The notes: generated from the letters alone by a model not told the origin. DNA of 64,000 bases from Bacteroidota bacterium (GCA_035506275.1 DATJPT010000017.1:75831-139830); one strand, 5' to 3'; counted from the first letter of the stretch, positions 1 through 6,317 are shown. Made by a program: numbers and translations.

Positions 1-98
1 AAAAGATTATCGCTCTCTTCGTGCGCGCCCGGAGCGGCAGCGGTGTCGGCGGCGGCGCGAGCGGCAGATTGAGCTTGAAAAAGTAACAACGATGCCAC
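1..98 (-). CDS. atpB: ATP synthase F0 subunit a, N-terminal fragment
   Basis: Only the first 32 codons lie in the window. They begin with GTG four bases after the stop of the AtpI-like gene, with AAGGGA upstream as a ribosome-binding site. The product starts VASLLLFQAQSAARA and continues into an Ala-rich stretch ending AHEESDNL. Subunit a of Bacteroidota-type ATP synthases carries a signal-like hydrophobic N-terminus followed by an acidic, His-containing segment, and this fragment fits that pattern. Position just after two AtpI/AtpZ-type genes is the classical operon order. No catalytic or membrane part is visible, so the identity rests on context and the short N-terminus. Confidence 0.5.
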   Translation of the reverse strand, partial: MASLLLFQAQSAARAAADTAAAPGAHEESDNL

Positions 99-102
99 GA
101 TC

Positions 103-513
103 TTATCCCTTGGATTTATTTCCCAATTTCTTTTGCATGAACAGCACTTCAAGAACCAAAAACGCGGTATAGAACACCATCAACGAGACAACCAGCGGCA
201 CCGTTTGAAACTGGAAAACCTTGATCAGGGCGACCAGCGCGGCGAGCATCGCCAGCATGCGCACCCCCATGCCGCCGAGGACCGCTTTCAGAAATACCGT
301 GTACGATTTGTGTATCGAGTATTCAATCGCTGCGTAACCGGCCAGCACATTCGCAACGCTGATCGCTGCCCCCGCGATGCAGGCGCGGATGACTTCTGCC
401 GAAGCGTAAGCAAGAAGCGGATACGCAGAGAGCAAAGCGCTCAGAACAACGATCACAGCGACATGACGCGGAAAAGCGGGATCAAACCTTCGTATGCTGC
501 TTTCGTTCTGCAT
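103..513 (-). CDS. AtpI-like membrane protein of the ATP synthase operon
   Basis: This 136-residue protein has about four hydrophobic segments (roughly residues 16-36, 42-62, 75-98 and 102-125) and a basic C-terminus ending KKLGNKSKG, the usual layout of ATP synthase I-chain proteins that help assemble the F0 rotor ring. It overlaps the upstream atpZ-like gene by 32 bases, and its stop is four bases before the atpB start, so the three are co-transcribed and probably translationally coupled. The family is poorly conserved in sequence, so assignment rests on topology and position. It probably acts in the inner membrane during c-ring assembly or Mg2+ supply; this is family knowledge and is not shown by the sequence. 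Confidence 0.6.
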   Translation of the reverse strand: MQNESSIRRFDPAFPRHVAVIVVLSALLSAYPLLAYASAEVIRACIAGAAISVANVLAGYAAIEYSIHKSYTVFLKAVLGGMGVRMLAMLAALVALIKVFQFQTVPLVVSLMVFYTAFLVLEVLFMQKKLGNKSKG

Positions 514-763
514 CTAGTACGTCTTGCTGTTGACCCAACTTCGTCGCCGAAGTTATGAATTTGATCATCCCTCCGACCCCGCCGATCGTCAACCCGCCGA
601 GCATGAACCATGGCGAGGTGTTGAAGCGGCCGTCGATCCACTTCCCAAGAAAGAAAAAAACGACGATCGAAAGAGCGAGTTGTATCCCCAGCGTCAGAAA
701 CGGTCCGAAACCACGCAGTCCGTTCCGGTTCTCGCCGAACAGCTTTCCACTCTGCTGTTCCAT
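482..763 (-). CDS. atpZ: AtpZ/AtpI family F0F1-ATPase accessory subunit
   Basis: A 93-residue protein with two membrane segments: one near residues 20-41 ending in the typical FFFLGKWIDGRF motif, and one around 48-70 with the GGLTIGGVGGM glycine pattern. These features are characteristic of the AtpZ/AtpI (ATPase_gene1) family encoded in front of F-type ATP synthase genes. It lies 12 bases downstream of the bactofilin stop and overlaps the following AtpI-like gene. The charged tail ends QHTKV. The role is thought to be assembly or ion supply for the F0 part in the cytoplasmic membrane. The family call is good; no enzymatic function is expected. Confidence 0.72.
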   Translation of the reverse strand: MEQQSGKLFGENRNGLRGFGPFLTLGIQLALSIVVFFFLGKWIDGRFNTSPWFMLGGLTIGGVGGMIKFITSATKLGQQQDVLDAERKQHTKV

Positions 764-775
764 TGCATCACGGAA

Positions 776-1144
776 CTAATATTTCTGGATGTCGTGATTC
801 GCAGCGCGCGCATCCGTCATCGAAATCTTGCCGTCGAAGACGGCTCCCTCGTCGATCACGAGACGCGCCGAACGGATGTCGCCCCGAACGACCGCCTTCC
901 CCTCAAAAACAAGCTTGTCGACCGCAATGATGTTGCCGCGGATCTTGCCCCCCACGGTGACGTTCTTGCCGTTGATGTTCCCTTCGATTTCACCCGTCAA
1001 TCCCACTGCGACATTCTCGGCCGCGTGGAGTTCTCCCATCATCTTTCCGTCGATCCGGATATTTCCCTGCGTCCTGATCTTTCCTTCGACGGTCGTGCCT
1101 GAACCGATAAGGTTCAGCTCTTTCACAGCATTTTTGTCAGCCAT
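776..1144 (-). CDS. Bactofilin family polymer-forming protein
   Basis: The 122-residue product starts MADKNAVKELN; this ATG was chosen because GAGGAA sits just upstream and the longer reading frame adds a non-family N-terminus. Residues about 20-105 are a run of short Gly/Val-rich strands (TTVEGKIRTQGNIRIDG, GEIEGNINGKNVTVGG and similar), the right-handed beta-helix pattern of bactofilins. Bactofilins polymerise without nucleotide into cytoskeletal filaments and often recruit cell-wall enzymes. Here the gene follows an M23 peptidase by 14 bases, a pairing common for bactofilins that act with such peptidases in cell shape control. The link to the ATP synthase genes downstream is positional only. 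Confidence 0.85.
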   Translation of the reverse strand: MADKNAVKELNLIGSGTTVEGKIRTQGNIRIDGKMMGELHAAENVAVGLTGEIEGNINGKNVTVGGKIRGNIIAVDKLVFEGKAVVRGDIRSARLVIDEGAVFDGKISMTDARAANHDIQKY

Positions 1145-1158
1145 GCGGCGTTCCTCGC

Positions 1159-2049
1159 TTACATAGATTCCACAGCGATCATATATTCTTCCGGATTCTG
1201 CGGCTGGCCGTCCTTCCACAGTTCAAAATGAAGGTGCGGCCCGTAACTCGTGTTGCCTGAATTGCCGAGAAGCGCGATCGGCTCTCCCCGCCGTACAAAT
1301 TCGCCCGGAGACTTCAGCAGCGATTGATTGTGTTTATAGATCGTAAAGTATCCGCTGCCGTGAGAAATAATTACCATGTTGCCGTCGTCATACGTCCACC
1401 CCGAGAATACCACGTACCCGTCCGCGGCTGCGCTGATGATCGACCCGCGGCGTCCGGCATAATCAATCCCGAAATGTCTCCGAGCATCGTCAAACCCTTG
1501 CGACACATATCCGACCACCGGCGGATAAAGCGGGAACGATGCCTGAAAAGGCCTGTTCACCGAAGCGTGCTGCGATGAGAATCCTGCCGGAATGCTCTCC
1601 GTTTTTGTTTGAGGTTCGGGAGGAGCCTGACGTACTTCTTGCGCTCCTTCCTGGGGCGGCGGAGAAACCTCATCGTTCGAAGCAACAGCGGCGGACGAAG
1701 TGTCTTTTTTCAGATTATCTCCGAGCGCAGCGCGAAGCTTGCGGTTGTATTCCCGAAGCACAATAAATTCTTCAGACACTTTGCTGAGCCGTGTCTGAAG
1801 TTCGAACAATTGAAGTCCGTATCGCCGCTGGATCTCGCTGTTGGAAATCGGAACCACCATGCCGAGCGGAGTATATCCGAGAAGCAGAACGGCCGCGAGA
1901 AAGATTATTGCCACAATGCCGCCGAGAAAGGCGGCGATGCCCCCTATTGTAAACGCAAACGACCGTTTTTCGCCTGCATCTCCGTGCGGGATAAGCAGGA
2001 TCTCAAATTTTCGCTCTTTCGTCTTGTGATGATCGCGCTCCGCAGTCAT
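1159..2049 (-). CDS. M23 family metallopeptidase, membrane-anchored
   Basis: This 296-residue protein has a charged N-terminus, a transmembrane segment near residues 30-62, a coiled region with IQRRYGLQLFELQTRLSKVSEEF at about 73-100 (predicted from heptad-like spacing), a Pro/Gln-rich linker, and a C-terminal peptidase domain from about residue 175. Zinc ligands are visible in RRHFGIDYAG (His and Asp) and GPHLHFELW (HxH), with HGSGYFTIYKH between. Such enzymes cut peptide cross-links in peptidoglycan at the periplasmic face. It is the first gene of the operon and lies 65 bases below a strong promoter. Its partner is most likely the bactofilin that follows, with which homologues are often paired. 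Confidence 0.88.
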   Translation of the reverse strand: MTAERDHHKTKERKFEILLIPHGDAGEKRSFAFTIGGIAAFLGGIVAIIFLAAVLLLGYTPLGMVVPISNSEIQRRYGLQLFELQTRLSKVSEEFIVLREYNRKLRAALGDNLKKDTSSAAVASNDEVSPPPQEGAQEVRQAPPEPQTKTESIPAGFSSQHASVNRPFQASFPLYPPVVGYVSQGFDDARRHFGIDYAGRRGSIISAAADGYVVFSGWTYDDGNMVIISHGSGYFTIYKHNQSLLKSPGEFVRRGEPIALLGNSGNTSYGPHLHFELWKDGQPQNPEEYMIAVESM

Positions 2050-2113
2050 CGGTATCCCGCTTTCTGCCCAGTGTTTCGGCTCTTTTTACGGAAAAATTAA
2101 GAGTCGAACTATA

Positions 2114-2142
2114 AATATACTGAAGGTGCCTTACAATGTCAA
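2114..2142 (-). promoter_or_regulatory. Promoter of the M23 peptidase-bactofilin-ATP synthase operon
   Basis: On the minus strand TTGACA (2142-2137) and TATATT (2119-2114) are separated by exactly 17 bases, a near-perfect sigma70-type promoter. The predicted start is about 58 bases before the M23 start codon. The TGA inside the -35 box was also the stop codon of the glycosyltransferase gene before the island inserted (see 8164-9744). Confidence 0.75.
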
Positions 2143-2145
2143 CGA

Positions 2146-2153
2146 GTTTTTGG
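2146..2153. repeat. Left 8-bp target-site duplication of the island
   Basis: GTTTTTGG here is identical to 8315-8322. Between the two copies lies AT-richer DNA with two transposases. Joining the flanks at the repeat restores the end of the glycosyltransferase gene (Leu-Pro-Lys-Thr-Arg-stop), which makes chance unlikely. Confidence 0.8.
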
Positions 2154-2353
2154 GGTGGGTGGTGGGCTACTTTGAAAAATAAAGGGATTACCCGACATAA
2201 AAGACTTGTCAAGATGGTGATGATTCTTCAGGCGCAACTTGTTAAAGAGGGGAAGATTAAGCTTCCGGTGGGGATGGTATGTAAGTTTCCATCTCGGAAA
2301 AAACGACGACCCCGATAGCGTTATGAATTTTCACTTTTTATAGTTAGAGGAAT

Positions 2354-2620
2354 ATGGGCAAAGATAGCAAAAAGAAACTGATGTTTCAGGTATCGGCCAC
2401 ACTCTCGCAGGTAGAGGCCATTGACTTCGTACGTACTCTAAACCCTAATGAGAAGTATTGGCTCGTACGAACGGGCAAGAAAAACTACTTAGATCGGTTT
2501 GTAATTGTTAGGGACTTGCGGCCCGGAGAAGTGCCGATTGGCTCGTGGGGAAGGCGCGTGGATAAGGGGGAGCTGATTAGCTTGGGGAATTGGAAGGGAC
2601 GTGGAAAACGTTTCTCTTGA
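2354..2620 (+). CDS. Small hypothetical protein, 88 residues
   Basis: Not recognised. The start is supported by AGAGGAAT just upstream of ATG. The product is basic at both ends (MGKDSKKK, GKGRGKRFS) with a central part that reads like a compact alpha/beta domain (LSQVEAIDFVRTLNPNEKYW, then FVIVRDLRPGEVP). There is no signal peptide or membrane segment, so it should be cytoplasmic. It is the first gene inside the island on the plus strand and has no obvious partner. AT-rich codon use matches the rest of the island rather than the chromosome. Confidence 0.5.
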   Translation: MGKDSKKKLMFQVSATLSQVEAIDFVRTLNPNEKYWLVRTGKKNYLDRFVIVRDLRPGEVPIGSWGRRVDKGELISLGNWKGRGKRFS

Positions 2621-2748
2621 TAGCTTACCGAAAAATCCTACCTTGTTCTATATCCGTTATCACTAAAAACTAAATTTTTCCGAAGTGCATTTTTTTGTTG
2701 CATTTTCGTGTTGTTGTTGTTATTGTTGTGCTGTGGTAATAAAATGGG

Positions 2749-2820
2749 TGGAGCTGGCCGGGCACGATCCGGCATCCCTGGCTTGAGAGGCGAGTGTCTT
2801 ACCAATTAGACCACAGCCCC
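2749..2820 (-). tRNA. tRNA-Glu(CTC)-like gene with aberrant features
   Basis: A 72-base cloverleaf folds on the minus strand. The acceptor stem GGGGCTG/CAGCTCC has one G-T pair, the D-stem is GTCT/AGAC with loop AATTGGTA, the anticodon loop is CTCTCAA giving anticodon CTC (Glu), and the T-stem is GCCGG/CCGGC. Oddities are a C-C mismatch in the anticodon stem (CTCGC/GCCAG), a four-base variable region, and a T-loop ATCGTGC that lacks the usual TTC. No CCA is encoded; ACCCATTTT follows. It lies inside the island and could be a phage- or plasmid-type tRNA or a decaying copy. A promoter candidate lies at 2971-2999. Confidence 0.6.
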
Positions 2821-2934
2821 ACTCATTTAATCAAATTGCGGGTATTATTTTCCGCATGTTTACCATCTACAACCGTCCCTTCTCAAAGTGTTCTACGCAC
2901 TTTGTTTTGGTGACTAATGATTATTTACTTGAAG

Positions 2935-2966
2935 CGGCCTCGTCTAAACAACGAGGCCGTTTCGGT
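2935..2966. terminator. Hairpin CGGCCTCGT/ACGAGGCCG
   Basis: A 9-bp perfect stem (2935-2943 with 2951-2959) with a seven-base loop is followed on the plus strand by TTTCGGTT. The U tract is short, so termination may be weak. It lies between a minus-strand promoter candidate and the tRNA-like gene. Confidence 0.4.
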
Positions 2967-2970
2967 TATA

Positions 2971-2999
2971 AAGATACATCGGTAAGTATATGTTGTCAA
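2971..2999 (-). promoter_or_regulatory. Promoter candidate upstream of the tRNA-like gene
   Basis: TTGACA (2999-2994) and TATCTT (2976-2971) on the minus strand with a 17-base spacer. The next gene in this direction is the tRNA-like gene about 140 bases on, with the hairpin at 2935-2959 in between. Confidence 0.45.
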
Positions 3000-3029
3000 G
3001 GTAAACTTTTCGACAGATTAAGCAGGGAC

Positions 3030-3103
3030 TTATCCACATTTCGCGGAACCTAATTTGTAGATTAGCTGATATATTGGGGGATTTTTAGCTGAATTGTGGA
3101 TAG
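3030..3103. repeat. Inverted pair of DnaA-box-like sequences
   Basis: TTATCCACA at 3030-3038 matches the DnaA box consensus exactly. TGTGGATAG at 3095-3103 is its inverse with one mismatch. The DNA between is AT-rich. It could be the remains of a plasmid or element replication origin or a coincidence. Confidence 0.3.
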
Positions 3104-3116
3104 GTAGAAAAAACAG

Positions 3117-3155
3117 AAAAGCCCGTTTTTAGACAGAATTGAACGGGCTTTTTTA
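3117..3155. terminator. Bidirectional terminator below the IS1-type transposase
   Basis: AGCCCGTT (3120-3127) pairs with AACGGGCT (3142-3149). The hairpin is flanked by AAAA on one side and TTTTTTA on the other, so it can end transcription from both strands. It lies 10 bases beyond the transposase stop. Confidence 0.65.
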
Positions 3156-3164
3156 TGGAAAGTG

Positions 3165-3992
3165 CTAAGCGGCTTTTGCGGTACGAGTGAATAAATCTTC
3201 CCAAGTCCATAGCCTATTTGTAACGTGGGCTTCCATCGCCGGAGTAACCCGTAGGCTGGAATGAATCCGCATGAAATTGTAGTGGTAGAAGTGCAAGGCA
3301 ACTGCGGCCTTGTGATGTTCGAGGCTCTTTGAGAATCCATTAGTGAGGCGGGTAAATCGTCGCATGTGCATCCGCATTGTAAGGTTTTGACGTTCAATGT
3401 GGGAAGTGCTGATTCTCTTTCGTTTAGGCTTACCGATTAAGGGGCGTATTATTACCCTCACAATATCCGCAGGACTGTACCGCTTGTAACCCGCTGAATC
3501 TTCCGCGTATTGTTTTTGGATCTGTCCATAGTCAATATCTTCCCCAAAGACCGTATCTACAGCGTTGTAGTACGGAGCGAATGAATCTGTGCTAAGCTGG
3601 AAGCGGTTAGGGATTCTGTATTGCAAGTCTTTGAGAAGTGTAAGGGCATTTTCTTGTGAACGCTTCCCCACAACAAACGAAGGCACAACCTTAGTATCTG
3701 AATCCATCGCAACAAATACGTATTGGTCGCCCACTTCTTCACCTTCACGAGGCAACACCTTCTTTTGTTTCCGTCCAACGTAAGTCCAAATTTCATCTAC
3801 CTGGACGAAGTTAGCCTTGATATTCACCATTTCACGGTCGAGAATATCCATTGACCTATAGCCAGCCTCAATGAGCAAGCGCAAGACAGTCTTTTTGCTT
3901 ACTCCGGTTAGCCTAACAGTGGAGCGGATTGAATTCCCCTCAATGAGAGAATTAAGAACGAGGGATTGCTTTTCGAGCGGTAAGCGGTTCAT
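3165..3992 (-). CDS. IS1 family transposase (single-frame)
   Basis: The 275-residue protein has an N-terminal helix-turn-helix around residues 7-40 (LIEGNSIRSTVRLTGVSKKTV) and an IS1-type DDE catalytic domain. Candidate acidic residues are Asp in VQVDEIWTYVG (near 66), Asp in LSTDSFAPYY (near 139) and Glu in SHIERQNLTMR (near 201). Unlike Escherichia coli IS1, which makes transposase by frameshifting between two frames, this is one uninterrupted frame, as in other members of the family. AGAGG precedes the start. Clear terminal inverted repeats or a target duplication immediately around it were not found, so it may be a decayed or end-less copy carried as cargo of the larger island. Confidence 0.82.
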   Translation of the reverse strand: MNRLPLEKQSLVLNSLIEGNSIRSTVRLTGVSKKTVLRLLIEAGYRSMDILDREMVNIKANFVQVDEIWTYVGRKQKKVLPREGEEVGDQYVFVAMDSDTKVVPSFVVGKRSQENALTLLKDLQYRIPNRFQLSTDSFAPYYNAVDTVFGEDIDYGQIQKQYAEDSAGYKRYSPADIVRVIIRPLIGKPKRKRISTSHIERQNLTMRMHMRRFTRLTNGFSKSLEHHKAAVALHFYHYNFMRIHSSLRVTPAMEAHVTNRLWTWEDLFTRTAKAA

Positions 3993-4078
3993 TGTGAGCC
4001 TCTTGACTTTTAGCCCACAACGAACGTATATTGCAGTTGGTCGTTTGCTCGTTCATAGCGGGCAAGTGATTGAATTGA

Positions 4079-4115
4079 GGCCGTTGAGTGTTGACGCACT
4101 TGGCGGCCTTTTTAT
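4079..4115 (+). terminator. Terminator-like hairpin next to the HTH gene
   Basis: GGCCGTTGAGTG and CGCACTTGGCGGCC form an imperfect stem followed by TTTTTATTT on the plus strand. It lies directly beyond the 3' end of the minus-strand HTH gene and upstream of the transposase. Confidence 0.5.
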
Positions 4116-4313
4116 TTACTTTTGCCTATCCTTCCAGCGTTCAATTTCTTCTTTGCTTATCAGTGTTAGCGTCTTAAACTTGTAGGCAATCATTTTCCCC
4201 CAGCTCAAATAATTCCGTATCGCCGTAGGTTTGATTCCCAGCAGGTTAGCCGCTTCGTCCACTGTGAAGTAGTGAGAGGCATCGGCACTTTGTATAACTT
4301 TCGTCTTTATCAT
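4116..4313 (-). CDS. Excisionase/MerR-like HTH protein, probably leaderless mRNA
   Basis: A 65-residue protein with the helix-turn-helix pattern of DNA-binding excisionase-type proteins: FTVDEAANLLGIKPTAIRNY, then a wing with SWGKMIAYKFKTLT and the end IERWKDRQK. Such proteins bend DNA in excision of mobile elements or act as small regulators. The promoter at 4319-4347 places the -10 box only five bases before the ATG, so transcription should start at or next to the start codon, giving a leaderless message. It may control the island or its transposition. The HTH call is firm; the role is inferred. Confidence 0.7.
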   Translation of the reverse strand: MIKTKVIQSADASHYFTVDEAANLLGIKPTAIRNYLSWGKMIAYKFKTLTLISKEEIERWKDRQK

Positions 4314-4318
4314 GTTGC

Positions 4319-4347
4319 AATATAATTGATACTTATATAATTGTCAA
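4319..4347 (-). promoter_or_regulatory. Promoter of the HTH gene
   Basis: TTGACA (4347-4342) and TATATT (4324-4319) with a 17-base spacer, identical boxes and spacing to the chromosomal promoter at 2114-2142. The -10 box ends five bases before the ATG at 4313. Confidence 0.7.
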
Positions 4348-4496
4348 GTATTATTTTGAGAAATATTATTGCAACGGGATTCTATATCCGTTATTTTTAG
4401 GGTATGGATAAAAATGATAACTCTTCTGAGTATGTGTTCTTCACCGTCGTTGGTGGGAAGTTTCCGAAGGAAGTGGAAGACATGTATCAGCGCAGT

Positions 4497-4796
4497 TTAG
4501 CGGAGAACAATTTTACCACTAAACTTTCCGACTATGTAGTCAACGGGATATCTTTCCTCAAGAAATTCCTTCCAGTTTGGAGGCGCAAAATAAACTGTAT
4601 TTCCCTTTTTATCTTTCCAGCAAAGAGCGACCGAACCATCGAGCTTTAATTCGTTGGCGGTTTCTTGAAGTTGTTTTTGTTTCTTTTTAATCTCGTCTTG
4701 GGACATACGGGAAAATGTTCCATGAGGAATAAGTATTAACGTAGCGGTGGTTTCTCGTACGTGGCAATACTCGTATTGTTTTGGGTCATTGTTCAT
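4497..4796 (-). CDS. Hypothetical protein, 99 residues, coupled to a secreted-protein gene
   Basis: Not recognised. The ATG lies inside the end of the upstream gene (the 11 bases 4786-4796 are shared), which suggests translational coupling. The product has no signal peptide. It contains a charged helix DEIKKKQKQLQETANELKL and the motif VALCWKDKKGNTVYFAPPNW, which reads like a small alpha/beta domain. The pair with the secreted protein at 4786-5088 may be functionally linked. AT-rich base use agrees with the island. The antisense frame at 4404-4649 is less convincing because this frame has the coupled start. Confidence 0.5.
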   Translation of the reverse strand: MNNDPKQYEYCHVRETTATLILIPHGTFSRMSQDEIKKKQKQLQETANELKLDGSVALCWKDKKGNTVYFAPPNWKEFLEERYPVDYIVGKFSGKIVLR

Positions 4797-5088
4797 GACT
4801 TTTCTCCGGATGGTCGGTGAAATTCATAGTCTTAAATCCATACCCATCTATTTTTTCAAACGGGATCATTCTCCATGTAGGGCTTTTGACCTCAAAAAGA
4901 TTCTCTTTGGATGCAAAGTAAACCGTATCAGACACCAAGCACCATGTTTTCCCGGTCTCGCTGTCAATCATTATCACCTGCGGGACACCGGCAATGTCAT
5001 GTAGCTGGACAATCTTATATCGGTCGCCATCTTTTGTTTGAGCCAACGCCCCAGCGGAAAGTAGCAATAGAAGCATGAAGGTTTTCAT
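4786..5088 (-). CDS. Small secreted hypothetical protein
   Basis: The ATG at 5088 is chosen because GGGAGA lies just upstream and a clear signal peptide follows (MKTFMLLLLLSAGALAQ, cleavage likely after the Ala-Gln). The mature part of about 83 residues has the segments YKIVQLHDIAGVPQVIMID and TWCLVSDTVYFASKEN and looks like a small beta-rich fold; it has one cysteine. The reading frame could begin ten codons earlier, but that would hide the signal peptide. It overlaps the following hypothetical gene. No family was recognised. Presumably it is exported to the periplasm as cargo of the island. Confidence 0.55.
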   Translation of the reverse strand: MKTFMLLLLLSAGALAQTKDGDRYKIVQLHDIAGVPQVIMIDSETGKTWCLVSDTVYFASKENLFEVKSPTWRMIPFEKIDGYGFKTMNFTDHPEKSHEQ

Positions 5089-5208
5089 CGGATTCTCCCT
5101 GAATTTGTGGTAGGCCAAAGCTAATGAAACCCCCTTCCATTATCAATCCCCATGCCAGCAAGACCCTAAACTGATGAACCCTGAATCCAAAGTAGCCCAG
5201 CACCTTGG

Positions 5209-5232
5209 GGTGATTGTATACTTAACAAACCG
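5209..5232 (+). repeat. Internal left inverted repeat of the IS1595 element
   Basis: Begins GGTGATTGTATACTT and continues AACAAACCG. It matches the right end at 21 of 24 positions; the differences are at positions 3, 4 and 16. The change at position 16 destroys the TTGACA hexamer that serves as the transposase -35 box in the right end. Confidence 0.8.
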
Positions 5233-5359
5233 TTGAGAGTGCGTGACTGAAAACACAAATGCCCGTTCCCGTTGCTGGACAATTCTCGAACCCTCCACTT
5301 GACAAGTGCAAATTATACAGGGATATGCAACGCGAAAATAACGCTAAAAATCGGGAGTG

Positions 5360-5647
5360 TTAATTGACGTTTATGTCGAGGGTTAACCCGTATGGGCGTG
5401 GGGTAATTTTCAGGCGGTCACAAATATTCTGCACGATCCAAAGCGACACAATATCACTATCACTTTCAAAGGAAACGGTACAGGTCAAAACTGTACCGTT
5501 TACCTTCCTCTCAAAATACTCAATCTTAAATGGTTGTCCGGCCTGATCCGTTACATCCGTTTCAGCCTTGAACTCGCATCCGTAGTCGGTTTTCAGTTTA
5601 CTTTTTAATTCCCCGAAGGTTGGAGCCTTACCAAATGGATAAGCCAA
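5360..5647 (-). CDS. Hypothetical protein paired with a HicB-like protein
   Basis: A 95-residue protein whose start (PTFGELKSKLKTDYGCEF) resembles the beginning of HicA-type RNA-binding domains, followed by a beta-rich part with FKIEYFERKVNGTVLTCTV and a helical end IVQNICDRLKI. It lies 15 bases downstream of the HicB-like gene in the same operon. It could be the toxin-like or partner subunit of a two-gene module, but it lacks a clear catalytic His motif of HicA, so the toxin role is only a possibility. Downstream, the plus-strand palindrome CACTTGACAAGTG lies near 5300 and nothing else is obvious up to the inverted repeat at 5209. Confidence 0.5.
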   Translation of the reverse strand: MAYPFGKAPTFGELKSKLKTDYGCEFKAETDVTDQAGQPFKIEYFERKVNGTVLTCTVSFESDSDIVSLWIVQNICDRLKITPRPYGLTLDINVN

Positions 5648-5662
5648 AATTCCCCCAACGTT

Positions 5663-5995
5663 TTATGCGTAAACTCTTAAATCTTCCATTCGCGCATTTA
5701 CTGTGGAAGGAATTGAATCCGGTAAGTAAACTGGATGGCGCTCAGATAATTTTGAAGATTGATTAAAAAACTTATCCCAATACATCGCTGGAGCTTTAGG
5801 AATTCCTTCGAGGGGCTTTCTGTCATATTTCACATCAAGTACAACTTGCCCAACAAACGTCTTGGTAAATGCTTCAACGGCTTTTTGGATGTTTTTTCCT
5901 TGAGCTGCAATATTGTGTTCAAGACATTGGGCTATCCAATTTCCAGTCCCTTTGTCTTGAAACAATAGCACGCTAAGTAAAAAAGTACATTCCAT
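5663..5995 (-). CDS. HicB-like antitoxin-fold protein
   Basis: This 110-residue protein carries the HicB-type signature at its N-terminus: a beta strand, then GNWIAQCLEHNIAAQGKNIQ and KAVEAFTKTF, which matches the W-x-A-x-C-x-E-x-x-I-A-A-x-G pattern of HicB partial RNase H folds. The C-terminal half (PAMYWDKFFN, ERHPVYLPDS) is not a recognisable DNA-binding domain. It is the first gene of a two-gene operon with its own promoter at 6049-6077. Such folds neutralise HicA toxins, but related stand-alone proteins have other roles, so the toxin-antitoxin reading is tentative. Confidence 0.6.
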   Translation of the reverse strand: MECTFLLSVLLFQDKGTGNWIAQCLEHNIAAQGKNIQKAVEAFTKTFVGQVVLDVKYDRKPLEGIPKAPAMYWDKFFNQSSKLSERHPVYLPDSIPSTVNARMEDLRVYA

Positions 5996-6048
5996 GATTG
6001 AACCCCGATGGATGTTGTGATAGGTAAATGGTTAGTCGTTGTGGCACA

Positions 6049-6077
6049 AGTATATCGAAAAACTCAGTTACTGTCAA
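6049..6077 (-). promoter_or_regulatory. Promoter of the HicB-like operon
   Basis: TTGACA (6077-6072) and TATACT (6054-6049) with a 17-base spacer on the minus strand. The predicted start lies about 47 bases before the ATG at 5995. Confidence 0.7.
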
Positions 6078-6260
6078 GCTTTGAGATCCATCAAAAGCCT
6101 ACTAAACAATATCGGCATTTTCTAAAAAAAATATAGATTGAAATTTCCGCGAAAAATTGTGTTTAACAGTAAGAATGTGATTTAAAGCACACTTACGGGC
6201 GGCACCGTATTTTAGTGTCAAGCATTATTTTTACCCCAAATTTTATTTCTCATTATTTAC

Positions 6261-6289
6261 TTGACTTGCGGCCCCGAACCTGTTACTTT
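6261..6289 (+). promoter_or_regulatory. Promoter in front of the CIRCE operator
   Basis: TTGACT (6261-6266) and TACTTT (6284-6289) with a 17-base spacer. The predicted start near 6296 is about 22 bases before the CIRCE element, the normal geometry for HrcA-repressed heat-shock promoters. Confidence 0.6.
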
Positions 6290-6317
6290 TATAACCGTTA
6301 TGGTAGGGGAAAAATCC

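Noticed and set aside
2136..2318. Plus-strand frame of 60 residues at the island's left edge
   Set aside because: It starts outside the island within the -35 box of the opposite promoter, crosses the target duplication and has no ribosome-binding site. A chance frame is more likely.
2856..3053. Plus-strand frame of 65 residues
   Set aside because: It crosses a hairpin and a promoter candidate, and its product has no domain-like pattern.
3165..3992. Terminal inverted repeats for the IS1-type transposase
   Set aside because: Flanks were compared by eye on both sides for 100-150 bases; no pair longer than chance was found, so no separate IS boundary is given.
4404..4649. Plus-strand frame of 81 residues with AGGGT before ATG
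   Set aside because: Most of it is antisense to the coupled gene at 4497-4796 and its C-terminal half lacks a protein-like pattern. The first 30 codons could be a gene remnant, but this cannot be shown.
5201..5208. Target-site duplication for the 5209-8314 unit
   Set aside because: CACCTTGG on the left and GTTTTTGG on the right agree only in the last four bases; the true duplication is at 2146-2153.
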